Assembly (NCBI GenBank): GCA_964486655.1
Contig: CAZAON010000138.1
Coordinates: forward strand, 1 to 22,906
DNA: 22,906 nt
Reading direction: 5' to 3'
Source: JADKIH01 sp964486655
GTDB taxonomy: Bacteria > Bacteroidota > Bacteroidia > AKYH767-A > 2013-40CM-41-45
The position numbers and the translations under genes are program-made. Shown in pieces: positions 7,926 to 16,455 of the stretch; the first letter of the stretch is position 1; each line of letters starts with the position of its first letter. Below the pieces are notes generated by a model. It did no database searches and had not been told where the DNA came from. It saw only the letters and a list, made by a program, of their open reading frames with translations.

Positions 7926-7979
7926 CCTAAACTATATTATTCTTTGCCCATTCATGCCTCCATGAAAAAATAATACCAT

Positions 7980-9014
7980 TTATGTTCCCCCGATATTCTT
8001 AGCAGCCGCAATCAACCTCTCCGCAATATTTTCAGAAGACTCATCCATACCGACTTCCAGAGAGACTTTGCCGGTTGGTTTTCTTTCTCCGAGACTGTGT
8101 GAATATGTCTTATCATAATATTCAATCAGTATATCAAGCCAGTCATTCATTCTTCCATCGTCGAGCGCATTAAGAGCCTCAGAGAGACGAAGGTTTCCAA
8201 GTCTTTTTTTGATTTTCGATGTACAATCGGCTAATTCTTTTTTTGTAAAAACTCCGTATTCATCAAGGATGCGTTTCTTTCTTCTTTCGACCGGACTAAG
8301 CACTTCGAATAGTGTGGCCGACTGCATTTGATGGAAAACAGTATCAGGAATTTTCACTGTTCCGATCGAATGACTTTCAGACTCCAGCCATACTATTTTA
8401 GTATTTTCGATATTCATCCATTGCAATGCCAATATGTTTTCAAAATGTTCATTCGAAGGTTGAGGAGGCAAACCCAGATTTCCAAAAGCCGATCCGCGAT
8501 GGTTCGCCAATGCTTCAAGGTCAACCGTCTGCTCCCCCGCTTTACGCAACTCAGTCAGTAATTCGGTTTTACCGCAACCGGTATGACCTCCAACTATATG
8601 AACTCTTTTGGATTCTGTAAGCGTATTAAGTACCATTCCGCGAAATGATTTATAACCTCCTTTCAGCAAGGTTACTTTATAGCCTGCCATGCTTAACAGC
8701 CAGGCCATGATTCCGCTTCTCATTCCGCCTCTCCAGCAATAAATAAAAATTTCGTTCGACTTCTTTAATTCACCTGCCTGAATAATAAATTCATGGAACT
8801 TCGGTCCGACTAACTTAAATCCCAGCAACACCGCTGCTTCTCTGCCTTTTTGTTTGTATTCAATTCCGATCAGGTGACGATGATCATTATTTAAAAGCGG
8901 AATATTTATCGCTCCCGGTATGTGAGCATGTTTATACTCCTTCTCGCTACGAACATCCAACAGAAGGTGGCCGGATGACCGGTTGATGAAATCATGAGGA
9001 GATAAAGAAAACAT
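7980..9014 (-). CDS. mnmH: tRNA 2-selenouridine synthase (MnmH/SelU)
   Basis: Converts 2-thiouridine at the wobble position of certain tRNAs to 2-selenouridine through a geranylated intermediate, using selenophosphate from SelD. 344 residues, close to the usual size. The N-terminal rhodanese domain (about 5-125) includes LLLDVRSEKEY and the active-site loop YCWRGGMRS, with the catalytic Cys at C93. The second domain is P-loop-type, with the Walker A motif GGHTGCGKTE (about 142-151), followed by HRGSAFG and WLESESHSIG, both characteristic of MnmH. It lies downstream of trxB and upstream of selD, all on one strand. The combination indicates selenium use in tRNA. Confidence 0.95.
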   Translation of the reverse strand: MFSLSPHDFINRSSGHLLLDVRSEKEYKHAHIPGAINIPLLNNDHRHLIGIEYKQKGREAAVLLGFKLVGPKFHEFIIQAGELKKSNEIFIYCWRGGMRSGIMAWLLSMAGYKVTLLKGGYKSFRGMVLNTLTESKRVHIVGGHTGCGKTELLTELRKAGEQTVDLEALANHRGSAFGNLGLPPQPSNEHFENILALQWMNIENTKIVWLESESHSIGTVKIPDTVFHQMQSATLFEVLSPVERRKKRILDEYGVFTKKELADCTSKIKKRLGNLRLSEALNALDDGRMNDWLDILIEYYDKTYSHSLGERKPTGKVSLEVGMDESSENIAERLIAAAKNIGGT

Positions 9015-9020
9015 GTTTTC

Positions 9021-9153
9021 AATTACAAATTACGAATTACGAATAACCGGGAAATTTGAAGTATTTATATGAATACGTACAGTATGTTTTTTCAATTATG
9101 ATTTGCTAGTTAATTAGTTGAAAATAAATATTCGTAATTCGTAATTTTTAATT
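9021..9153. repeat. AT-rich inverted-repeat element, copy 1
   Basis: The left arm 9021-9045 (AATTACAAATTACGAATTAC, then GAATA) is the reverse complement of the right arm 9129-9153 with one mismatch over 25 bases, around an 83-base loop. The core unit is AATTCGTAATTCGTAATT. Related arms occur at 18238-18332 and 16335-16360. The right end lies about 10 bases from the trxB stop codon. It may act as an RNA hairpin at the 3' end of trxB or as a REP/MITE-like element; both are inference. Confidence 0.75.
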
Positions 9154-9163
9154 CGTAATTAAT

Positions 9164-10108
9164 TCAATGTATTCCCTTCGAAGAAAGATACCTCTCCGCA
9201 TCGATCGCCGCCATGCATCCGCTACCTGCGGCTGTTACGGCCTGACGATAGGTCTTATCAGTAACGTCTCCCGCAGCGAAAACTCCGTCGATATTTGTAC
9301 GACTTGAACCGGGAATGGTATTTATATATCCTACATCATCCATTTCAAGCCAATCTTTGAATATGGCTGAATTAGGTTCATGACCAATAGCAACAAAAAA
9401 TCCCTGCACATCAATTTTTCGCTCTTCGCTTGTCTTATTATTTGTTACAACTACTGCATTGACTGTTTTATCGCCTACTATTTCCTTCGTAGATGAATTC
9501 CATAATACTTCAATATTCGAAGTGTTCTCTACACGGTGTTGCATTGCCTTGCTCGCTCTCATTTCATCACGGCGAACGATCATATAAACTTTCTTACAGA
9601 GTTTTGCCAGATATGTAGCTTCCTCTGCCGCAGTATCTCCCGCACCTACGATTGCTACATCCTGTCCGCGGAAAAAATATCCGTCGCACACAGCGCATGC
9701 AGAAACTCCAAATCCGTTAAACTTCTGCTCCGATTCCAGACCCAGCCACTTCGCGCTGGCACCTGTAGCTATGATCACAGTGTCTGCCGTAATTGTCTTT
9801 GTCTCATCTATCACAACTTTATGAACCGGTCCGGTAAAATCAACTGACGTTGCATAACCGTATCGCACATCTGTTCCGAATCTTTCTGCCTGGGCACGAA
9901 AATCTTCCATCATCTGCGGACCCATTGTTCCCTTTGGGTAGCCCGGATAATTTTCTACTTCTGTTGTAATTGTTAATTGTCCTCCCGGTTGTAAACCCAT
10001 GTACATTACCGGTTTAAGATCAGCGCGAGCGGCATAAATAGCTGCAGTATAGCCTGCCGGTCCTGATCCGATGATCAGGCATTTTACGTGTTCAGGTGAT
10101 GAATCCAT
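9164..10108 (-). CDS. trxB: Thioredoxin-disulfide reductase
   Basis: Flavoprotein that reduces oxidised thioredoxin with NADPH in the cytoplasm. 314 residues, standard for the bacterial low-molecular-weight type. In order: the FAD dinucleotide motif GSGPAG (14-19), PGGQLTITTEVENYPG (41-56), the redox-active CAVCDG (C138 and C141), the NADPH motif GAGDTAAEEA (155-164) and the second FAD motif GVFAAGDV (275-282). It is immediately upstream of mnmH and selD on the same strand, separated from mnmH by an inverted repeat. The thioredoxin system can reduce selenite to selenide, so a supporting role is possible but unproven. Confidence 0.96.
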   Translation of the reverse strand: MDSSPEHVKCLIIGSGPAGYTAAIYAARADLKPVMYMGLQPGGQLTITTEVENYPGYPKGTMGPQMMEDFRAQAERFGTDVRYGYATSVDFTGPVHKVVIDETKTITADTVIIATGASAKWLGLESEQKFNGFGVSACAVCDGYFFRGQDVAIVGAGDTAAEEATYLAKLCKKVYMIVRRDEMRASKAMQHRVENTSNIEVLWNSSTKEIVGDKTVNAVVVTNNKTSEERKIDVQGFFVAIGHEPNSAIFKDWLEMDDVGYINTIPGSSRTNIDGVFAAGDVTDKTYRQAVTAAGSGCMAAIDAERYLSSKGIH

Positions 10109-10265
10109 ATTGGCTACTAAAGTACTTGGATTTTTGGGATTTTTCAGATTGGAATTGGGGTACGGGGATTTAATTTATTGGATTGAAATTGAGTTACATG
10201 TGCTTGACTCTGTTCATCGCATTAAATATTTTCTCTGATGAACTTGGTTTTTTACCTTGATACGA

Positions 10266-10523
10266 GGGATTGGGAGAGATTTTGTGATTATGGGATTGGA
10301 TTAATTGGGATTTTTTTACTGGGATTTTGGGAGATCATTTGATTATGGGATTGGATTTTGCGGGATTTATTGAGAGCATTTCATTCTCTGTTTGACTTTG
10401 ATTCTTTGTCTCTTTGTTTACTAGGATTTGGGGAGATAATTTGATTATGGGATTGGATTTTGTGGGATTTATTGAGAGCATTTCATTCCTGTTTAACTCT
10501 GCTTCTTCGAATCTCTGTGTTTA
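10266..10523. repeat. Tandem repeat of about 100 bp, 2.5 copies
   Basis: Two nearly full units lie at 10321-10423 and 10424-10523. Each has GGATTT(T)GGGAGAT, then TTTGATTATGGGATTGGATT, then GGGATTTATTGAGAGCATTT, then CATTC and a less conserved T-rich tail. A partial unit sits at 10266-10320, and GGGATTGAGG near 10525 may start another. The repeats fill most of the 476-base gap between the subtilase (3' side) and trxB (5' side). I see no credible gene in this gap. The GGGATT words are very frequent on this strand. Confidence 0.75.
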
Positions 10524-10584
10524 AGGGATTGAGGCAGTTTAAGGCCTTAAATAGTTTGAAAGAATTGTAAAAGGTAAAACACAA

Positions 10585-12216
10585 TTAATGTCTGACTTTC
10601 ATAGTCTGCTTAACATATTCACCATTTTCTGTGCCGACTCTCACAATATATATTCCATCCTGTAATTCGGATCCAATATTAAAAGTATATTCTGAATAAT
10701 ATCCGCCGGCGGCTTCATGGGAATGGCTGTAAATACATTGACCGATGCTGTTATAAATATCAATTTGTAAAACCTGATCGGTCGCTGAAAAAAACTGCAT
10801 TGATAGATTTTCGTCGAATGGAGAAGGATAAAGTGAAATGAGATTATCTTCACTTGGAAGTGTACCGTATTTTAACATGTTATATGCCAGTCGAAAATCG
10901 GGAATGCCGTATCCGAGACTGTCATTCGGTGCTGAATAATAATTTGCGCTTTTCTCTATCGCGGTTTTGATTTCTTGCGCATTCAGCGATGGAAACAACT
11001 GCCATAAACAGGCAGCGGAACCTGCCAGTATCGGACAGGCGAAAGATGTTCCGTTAGAATATGAAACTCCGCCTAAAGCATCTGCAACAGAACTTGCGGC
11101 TCCTTTCGCCGCAACATTTGGTTTTACATTACCATCTGCTGAAGGTCCGAAGCTGCTGAACGATGCGAAATGTCCAAACTGATCAACTGCACCAACGGCA
11201 AGCACACTGTCTCCGTCGGCCGGCGCGCCAATGTAATGCCAGGCACTGCTACCCGAATTTCCTGCACTGTTTATTACCAGTATTCCTTTCGAAGCGGCTA
11301 TGTCTGCGGCAATGGTTACCGGAGTGTGATTGCCATCCAGATCAATGTATTCATGATCCCAGTAAGCATTGTCGAATGTAGTATAACCCAGAGAAGACGA
11401 AATAATATCTGCACCCACGCTGTCCGCATATTCCGCTGCCGCATTCCAGTTATATTCTTCGATAATATTTTCTGTCGGTGCATCTTCAGATCGTAACAAA
11501 AGAAAGGAAGCTTTCGGCGCTGTTCCAACAAGGCTGCCCGGAATATTTCCGCCAATGCAGCTAAGGACAGACATTCCGTGTGTGGCCTCATCAAACACAA
11601 CAGAGTCATTATCGACAAAATCCTTTACAGATAAAATCTGGTGATTCGCAAACAACGAATCGAATGCATGCAGCTGATCGACCATATAAAATCCGGCATC
11701 AAGCACGGCGATTAACTTGCCTTCTCCCCTTGCACCTTCCGAATGAAGATATTCGCCATTCATCAGATGGATCTGATTGTAAGCCTGACCGTAATTATAG
11801 GAATCAAGCATTGTTTGCGGTTTCTCCGGACCGGAAATTCTCGAGAACTTATTTGTGGTAGAAGATGCTCTTCGGAAAACATCAGTTGCCGATTGCACAT
11901 ATGGCAACTGTAAAATCTGCAGGAGAACATTTGAGTCACATTCAACAGTTATTCCGTTAAACCATTTGCTCCTGGTATAAACCGTTGCTCCGAGTGAAGA
12001 AACACCATTGATATAAGCGGGGTCCACAGGGAGATCCTGCCAGGTAACGGCAACATTTTGTTTTTGTCTTCTGTCTATTGACCGCTTGGAGAGAAACTGG
12101 TGAGGATTACTGATACTATACGGAGTCTGGTCTTTATCGGTAAAACGAATAAAGAACTTATGAGTCTGGCCGGAAGTCAGAATTGGAAGACACAATATGA
12201 GCAAAAACCGTATCAT
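10585..12216 (-). CDS. Secreted subtilisin-like serine protease with T9SS sorting domain
   Basis: 543 residues. A signal peptide covers about 1-16 (ending LTSGQ). A prodomain-like region (about 20-120) is followed by a peptidase S8 domain. The catalytic triad is clear: D173 in IAVLDAGF, H213 in ATHGMS and S391 in SNGTSFACP, with the oxyanion Asn at N320 in NSAGNSG. The last roughly 85 residues form a type A T9SS C-terminal domain: LYPSPFDENL (about 462-471), DIYNSIGQCIY, then DGIYIVRV and VKQTMKVRH. The enzyme should be exported by Sec, moved across the outer membrane by T9SS and released or anchored to the surface. It abuts the upstream lipoprotein gene (TAA then ATG, no gap), so the two are probably made together. 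Confidence 0.93.
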   Translation of the reverse strand: MIRFLLILCLPILTSGQTHKFFIRFTDKDQTPYSISNPHQFLSKRSIDRRQKQNVAVTWQDLPVDPAYINGVSSLGATVYTRSKWFNGITVECDSNVLLQILQLPYVQSATDVFRRASSTTNKFSRISGPEKPQTMLDSYNYGQAYNQIHLMNGEYLHSEGARGEGKLIAVLDAGFYMVDQLHAFDSLFANHQILSVKDFVDNDSVVFDEATHGMSVLSCIGGNIPGSLVGTAPKASFLLLRSEDAPTENIIEEYNWNAAAEYADSVGADIISSSLGYTTFDNAYWDHEYIDLDGNHTPVTIAADIAASKGILVINSAGNSGSSAWHYIGAPADGDSVLAVGAVDQFGHFASFSSFGPSADGNVKPNVAAKGAASSVADALGGVSYSNGTSFACPILAGSAACLWQLFPSLNAQEIKTAIEKSANYYSAPNDSLGYGIPDFRLAYNMLKYGTLPSEDNLISLYPSPFDENLSMQFFSATDQVLQIDIYNSIGQCIYSHSHEAAGGYYSEYTFNIGSELQDGIYIVRVGTENGEYVKQTMKVRH

Positions 12217-12918
12217 TTAATATTTATAGTCAGTGACCGTTAATTTATATTCCAATCCGTTCAAAATGATAGTTCCAAGGGTGGTATTTTTTGTACGAAC
12301 ACTGTCAAGCTGTTTGAAAACAAGTCCGGCATCTTTCGCGTAAATCTCTTTCTTCATTACCCGGTTGATATTCGATACAAAATCATTCTGCAAAACGGTA
12401 ACGGTAGACGGGAACTGGATTCCGTTTATAGTTCTTTGCTCGAAAATATCTTCGTAAGTATATTCCTCTTCTGGATAGAAATTATAGGCATTTCCATTCC
12501 ATAGTGCCGATGCGTCTATCGGAAACTTTAACTTAATGAAACGGACATTCTCCTCAACTTTCTGAGCGGAAACAGTATTTATCTTTGCGGTCCAAACCGA
12601 GGTGAACTGCCACGGCAATGTGTCAGCATCTCTCCTGAATCTTTTGATCACGTAGGCGGTTTCATTTTCAGAATCCACAAATGGTGTATCAACTTCTTCG
12701 CGAATAAAAAAATGATAGCTGAGAATTGCCGTATCAACCTGATTTACATCATCAATATCGAGATGAACGATTGAATCGACCTCGTACTCTGACCAGAATC
12801 CTGTTGATAAAGGGAAATAGCGGACATGATCTGTGTTAACAGGTTCTACCTCCTCATCTTTGCAGGCAAAAATCAGTGTAAAAGAAAGAAACACAAGACT
12901 GAGAGTAGTCTTTTTCAA
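12217..12918 (-). CDS. Predicted lipoprotein of unknown function
   Basis: 233 residues with a lipoprotein signal (MKKTTLSLVFLSFTLIFAC) and lipid-attachment Cys at C19. The acidic residues KDEE directly after the Cys resemble lipoprotein export signals that send proteins to the surface in Bacteroidota. The rest is strand-rich with no family I recognise; HVRYFPLSTGFWSEYEVDS and GLVFKQLDSVRT are typical pieces. The start is TTG at 12918: an in-frame TGA lies immediately before it, and no ATG would keep the signal. Its stop abuts the subtilase start, suggesting a shared function such as a partner or regulator of the protease; that is inference. Confidence 0.75.
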   Translation of the reverse strand: MKKTTLSLVFLSFTLIFACKDEEVEPVNTDHVRYFPLSTGFWSEYEVDSIVHLDIDDVNQVDTAILSYHFFIREEVDTPFVDSENETAYVIKRFRRDADTLPWQFTSVWTAKINTVSAQKVEENVRFIKLKFPIDASALWNGNAYNFYPEEEYTYEDIFEQRTINGIQFPSTVTVLQNDFVSNINRVMKKEIYAKDAGLVFKQLDSVRTKNTTLGTIILNGLEYKLTVTDYKY

Positions 12919-13169
12919 TCAGCAATTGTTTTATTACAGGTCATGAACCCGTAATTGGAATTGTCCGAAATTTATGATAAATCCTAATTACTTTGGAACT
13001 TTTTACGCCAATCTTTTACAGTTATTACTCAAATATGACTAATCCTCTTCGGCAATGACTAAAATCAGTGAAAGAATATCGTTATACTTCTTACGTTATT
13101 GAAAACCTGACCATAAATAATCCATTAATCTGGCCAAGCTTTCAAATTAGTGATTAAATTCGCCCTATT
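12919..13169. promoter_or_regulatory. Divergent intergenic region
   Basis: 251 bases between the divergent lipoprotein/subtilase pair and the regulatory-domain/TonB-receptor pair. Promoters in both directions must lie here. The region is AT-rich, but I found no exact match to the Bacteroidota -7 consensus TAnnTTTG at a convincing place, no operator palindrome and no riboswitch-like structure. Confidence 0.4.
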
Positions 13170-13808
13170 ATGATGCGTTTATTCTTACTTGTTCTCTTGA
13201 TTCCATTTTTCTCTTTCGGGCAGAAATTAGATAAAGATCAATTGGTGCAATTCTCCGGTGTGGTTGTAACTGCCGATAGTCTCAAACCTTTGCCTTTTTC
13301 AAGCGTGATGATAAGGGGTTCGAATCGCGGTACAGTAAGTGATTACTATGGATTTTTCTCCTTCGTAGCCAAGATGAACGACAGTATTGAGTTCTCGGCA
13401 ATCGGATATAAGAAGGCAATTTTTGTTATTCCGGATACGTTAAGCGACTATCGTTGCTCGATGATTCAAATTCTGAGACCTGATACTATTATGCTGAGAG
13501 AACTGGTGATTTTTCCATGGCCAACCAAGGAACAGTTCAAGGAAGCTTTTTTGCATCTGCGCATACCTGATGATGATCTGACACGTGCCGAAAAGAACCT
13601 CAATCCTAATGACCTTGCTTATATAGCGGCCAATCTTCCCATGGATGGCAGCATGAATTACCGTAATTATTTAGGCGAAAAGAGTACTGAACTCTATTAT
13701 TCGGGGCAATACCCATCTTACACGATTTTCGATCCGATCAAATGGTCAAAATTCATTCAGCAATGGCAAAGCGGAGCATATAAAAATAAAAACAAGGAGA
13801 AAAAATGA
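13170..13808 (+). CDS. Secreted carboxypeptidase-regulatory-like domain protein
   Basis: 212 residues with a signal peptide at about 1-18 (ending FSFGQK). A beta-sandwich CarboxypepD_reg-like domain at about 27-110 shows VQFSGVVVTADSLKPLPFSS, GTVSDYYGFFSF and DSIEFSAIGYKK. The C-terminal part (about 115-212) begins FPWPTKEQFKEAFLHLRIPD and ends in a Lys-rich tail; it is not a domain I can name. The gene overlaps the next one by four bases (ATGA), so they are translationally coupled. It probably assists the receptor in the periplasm. Two adjacent ATGs (13170 and 13173) can serve as the start. Confidence 0.78.
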   Translation: MMRLFLLVLLIPFFSFGQKLDKDQLVQFSGVVVTADSLKPLPFSSVMIRGSNRGTVSDYYGFFSFVAKMNDSIEFSAIGYKKAIFVIPDTLSDYRCSMIQILRPDTIMLRELVIFPWPTKEQFKEAFLHLRIPDDDLTRAEKNLNPNDLAYIAANLPMDGSMNYRNYLGEKSTELYYSGQYPSYTIFDPIKWSKFIQQWQSGAYKNKNKEKK

Positions 13809-16315
13809 TCAGGAGATTCGCCGCTATCCTCCTTTTTCTTATATCATTTTGTCATTTTTCGAATGCTCAGAAAGCTTCGATTACCGGTATTATCAGAGAT
13901 AATTCCAACAAGCCTTTAGAGGGCGCTTCTATTGCGGTTTTCGGCAGACCATACGGTACTACTGCCGATCCGAAAGGTAATTTTACACTGGCTGTACCTG
14001 CCAATGAGCTTTTGAAAATTGTCGTTTCCTTCACCGGATTCAAAGCCGATACGATTTATCTTACACTGCGTACCGACGAAAAAAAAGAACTGGAATTCAA
14101 ACTTGAACCTTCTGCATACCAGATTCCTCAGATTACCATTGAAGATAAATCATGGACTAAGGAAAATATTACAATCATTAACCCGAAAGTGGTCAAAGTA
14201 CTTCCTACCCCGAATCAGTCTGTGGAGGATTTACTAAAACTGCTTCCCGGCGTTTCGTCTGCGAATGAGTTAAGTTCAACTTATTCAGTTCGCGGCGGTA
14301 ATTATGATGAGAATCTCGTTTACATTAATGACTTCGAAGTATATCGTCCGCTCTTAGTCAGGTCCGGCCAGCAGGAAGGATTAAGTGTAATCAATCCGGA
14401 CATGGTCAGTGAAATTAACTTTTCAGCCGGCGGATTCGATGCCATATACGGAGATAAACTTTCATCGGTTCTGGATATTCAGTACAGGAGACCTACCCGT
14501 TTGAGAGGTTCGGTGAGCATGAGTCTGCTTGGTGCCGGAATTGAATTTGAAAACAGAAGTAAGAATGAGAAGTTTTATTACATGACCGGTATTCGTTACA
14601 AGTCTAACCAGTATTTGCTCAATACTTTTGAAACGAAAGGTGATTACAATCCTTCTTTCACCGATATTCAGTTTTTTACCGGATATAAATTTTCGAAAAA
14701 ATTCGAACTTGAACTTTTCGCGAATTATGCCAGCAACAATTACAATCTGGTTCCATCGAACCGTGAAACTAATTTCGGAACCATTAACGATGCGAAAAGA
14801 TTTACAGTATATTTTGAAGGACAGGAGAAAGACAGGTATGAAACAGTAACAGGTGCCGTATCAGCTACGTTTCATCCGAATGAAAAAACGAATCTGAAGA
14901 TTATCACGAGCGCTTACAATACGGATGAAGAAGAAAACTTTGACATACTCGGACAATATTTTCTTGACCAGTTAGAGGCTGATTTAGGAAAAGAAAATTT
15001 CGGTGATGTTGCTTTCAATCTGGGAGTGGGTTCGTTTTTAAATCATGCACGAAATAATCTTCAGGGTAAAATTTATAGTGCCGAACATAAAGGAGAAATT
15101 ATCAACGAAACATTATTGTGGCAATGGGGAGTAAAGGCGCAGCATGAGGAAATAGATGACCAGTTGCATGAATGGTATTATAACGATTCATCGGGCTTTA
15201 GCATTCCGTCTTATCGCGATCCGCTTAATCCGCAAATTATTCTCAATGATGTGGTCATCGCTAAAAACTCTACATCATCTGAACGGTTTAGCGGTTACCT
15301 TCAGCAGACCTGGCAGATAACGGATACAAATCGCATCATACTCACAACGGGCATTCGCGCTAATTACTGGAATCAGAATAGTCAGACAGTTGTTAGTCCG
15401 CGCGTATCGGTCACCTATAAACCCGACTGGAATAAACGATTGAATTTTCGAGCAGCCATTGGTTATTATTACCAGCCTCCGTTCTATCGCGAGATCCGGG
15501 ACTTAGACGGACAAATTTATCCCGAAACGAAAGCGCAGAAATCCATACACTATGTATTGGGCGGCGACTATCGTTTCATCGCTTTGGGAAGGGATTTTAA
15601 ACTTACGACAGAAGTATATTATAAAGATCTTGAACAACTGATTCCATATAAAGTAAGCGATATCAGGATAAGATATTTGCCGACGCAACAATCGACCGGA
15701 TATGCCACCGGAATTGATCTGCGTTTGTTTGGCGAATTTGTGCCGGGAACGGAATCATGGGCAAGTCTTTCAGTTATGCAGACCAGAGAAGATATACAGG
15801 GAGATTATTATTACAGAAAATTTAATGCACAGGGAGAAGAAATAATTTCAGGTTATACATTTAACCAGGTAGCGACAGACAGTGTGATTGTTACTCCGGG
15901 TTATATTCCGAGACCGGCTGATCAGCGAGTGAACTTTGGAATCTTTTTCCAGGATTTCCTCCCCCGCTTTCCGAGTTATAAGATGCAGTTAAGTTTGCTT
16001 TTTGGAACATCACTTCCATTTGGTCCGCCGGGTGATGAAAAATACAAAGACGTTTTGCGCACACCCAATTATCGCAGGGTTGACATCGGGTTTTCAAAAC
16101 AGCTGATTGGCGATGAAGTAAAGAAAAAACCAAAAGGAAAAGTTTTCAAAGGAATGGAAACAGCCTGGGTCGGAATTGAAGTTTTCAATTTACTTGATGT
16201 AAGCAATGTGGCTTCTTATTTATGGGTAACAGATGTTTCCAACGACCGCAGATACGCCGTGCCGAATTATCTAACAGGACGACAGCTTAATGTCAGGTTG
16301 AATGTTCAGTTTTGA
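13805..16315 (+). CDS. TonB-dependent outer-membrane receptor
   Basis: 836 residues. Signal peptide about 1-22 (ending SNAQ). A CarboxypepD_reg-like domain (about 23-100) has TGIIRDNSNKPLEGASI and a GTTADPKGNF turn. The plug domain (about 130-230) contains SVEDLLKLLPGV, STYSVRGGNYDENLVYIND and FSAGGFDAIYGDKLSSVLDI. A 22-strand barrel fills the rest, ending NVRLNVQF with the usual terminal Phe. It imports a bulky substrate using TonB energy. No SusD-like lipoprotein is next to it, so it is not a standard glycan-uptake SusCD pair; the substrate is unknown. It is coupled to the preceding regulatory-domain gene. Confidence 0.93.
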   Translation: MIRRFAAILLFLISFCHFSNAQKASITGIIRDNSNKPLEGASIAVFGRPYGTTADPKGNFTLAVPANELLKIVVSFTGFKADTIYLTLRTDEKKELEFKLEPSAYQIPQITIEDKSWTKENITIINPKVVKVLPTPNQSVEDLLKLLPGVSSANELSSTYSVRGGNYDENLVYINDFEVYRPLLVRSGQQEGLSVINPDMVSEINFSAGGFDAIYGDKLSSVLDIQYRRPTRLRGSVSMSLLGAGIEFENRSKNEKFYYMTGIRYKSNQYLLNTFETKGDYNPSFTDIQFFTGYKFSKKFELELFANYASNNYNLVPSNRETNFGTINDAKRFTVYFEGQEKDRYETVTGAVSATFHPNEKTNLKIITSAYNTDEEENFDILGQYFLDQLEADLGKENFGDVAFNLGVGSFLNHARNNLQGKIYSAEHKGEIINETLLWQWGVKAQHEEIDDQLHEWYYNDSSGFSIPSYRDPLNPQIILNDVVIAKNSTSSERFSGYLQQTWQITDTNRIILTTGIRANYWNQNSQTVVSPRVSVTYKPDWNKRLNFRAAIGYYYQPPFYREIRDLDGQIYPETKAQKSIHYVLGGDYRFIALGRDFKLTTEVYYKDLEQLIPYKVSDIRIRYLPTQQSTGYATGIDLRLFGEFVPGTESWASLSVMQTREDIQGDYYYRKFNAQGEEIISGYTFNQVATDSVIVTPGYIPRPADQRVNFGIFFQDFLPRFPSYKMQLSLLFGTSLPFGPPGDEKYKDVLRTPNYRRVDIGFSKQLIGDEVKKKPKGKVFKGMETAWVGIEVFNLLDVSNVASYLWVTDVSNDRRYAVPNYLTGRQLNVRLNVQF

Positions 16316-16334
16316 TTCAATATTGTTATTTTTC

Positions 16335-16360
16335 ATTCGTAATCCGTAATTCGTAATTTT
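16335..16360. repeat. Single arm of the AT-rich repeat family
   Basis: ATTCGTAATCCGTAATTCGT followed by AATTTT matches the right arm of the elements at 9129-9153 and 18302-18332. No inverse partner arm is visible nearby. It begins 20 bases after the TonB-receptor stop codon. Confidence 0.65.
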
Positions 16361-16400
16361 CCCTGTTTCCCTGACTGGCAGCCCCTTTTCAACCATTTAC

Positions 16401-16433
16401 TTTTGTCTTAGACGTATTTTATTGCTATACTTG
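16401..16433 (+). promoter_or_regulatory. Candidate promoter of the PKD-repeat protein gene
   Basis: TTTTG at 16401-16405 and TATACTTG at 16426-16433 resemble the Bacteroidota -33 (TTTG) and -7 (TAnnTTTG) elements, with one mismatch in the -7 box and a 20-base spacer. The start codon follows 22 bases later. Confidence 0.4.
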
Positions 16434-16455
16434 TGAATAACATAAATCACACAAA

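Noticed and set aside
10266..10523. CRISPR array
   Set aside because: Units are direct tandem copies of about 100 bases without short spacers between identical short repeats, and no cas gene is near.
11170..11618. Overlapping open frames of about 100 codons on both strands inside the subtilase gene
   Set aside because: They coincide with the catalytic domain of a clear S8 protease and have compositions typical of shadow frames.
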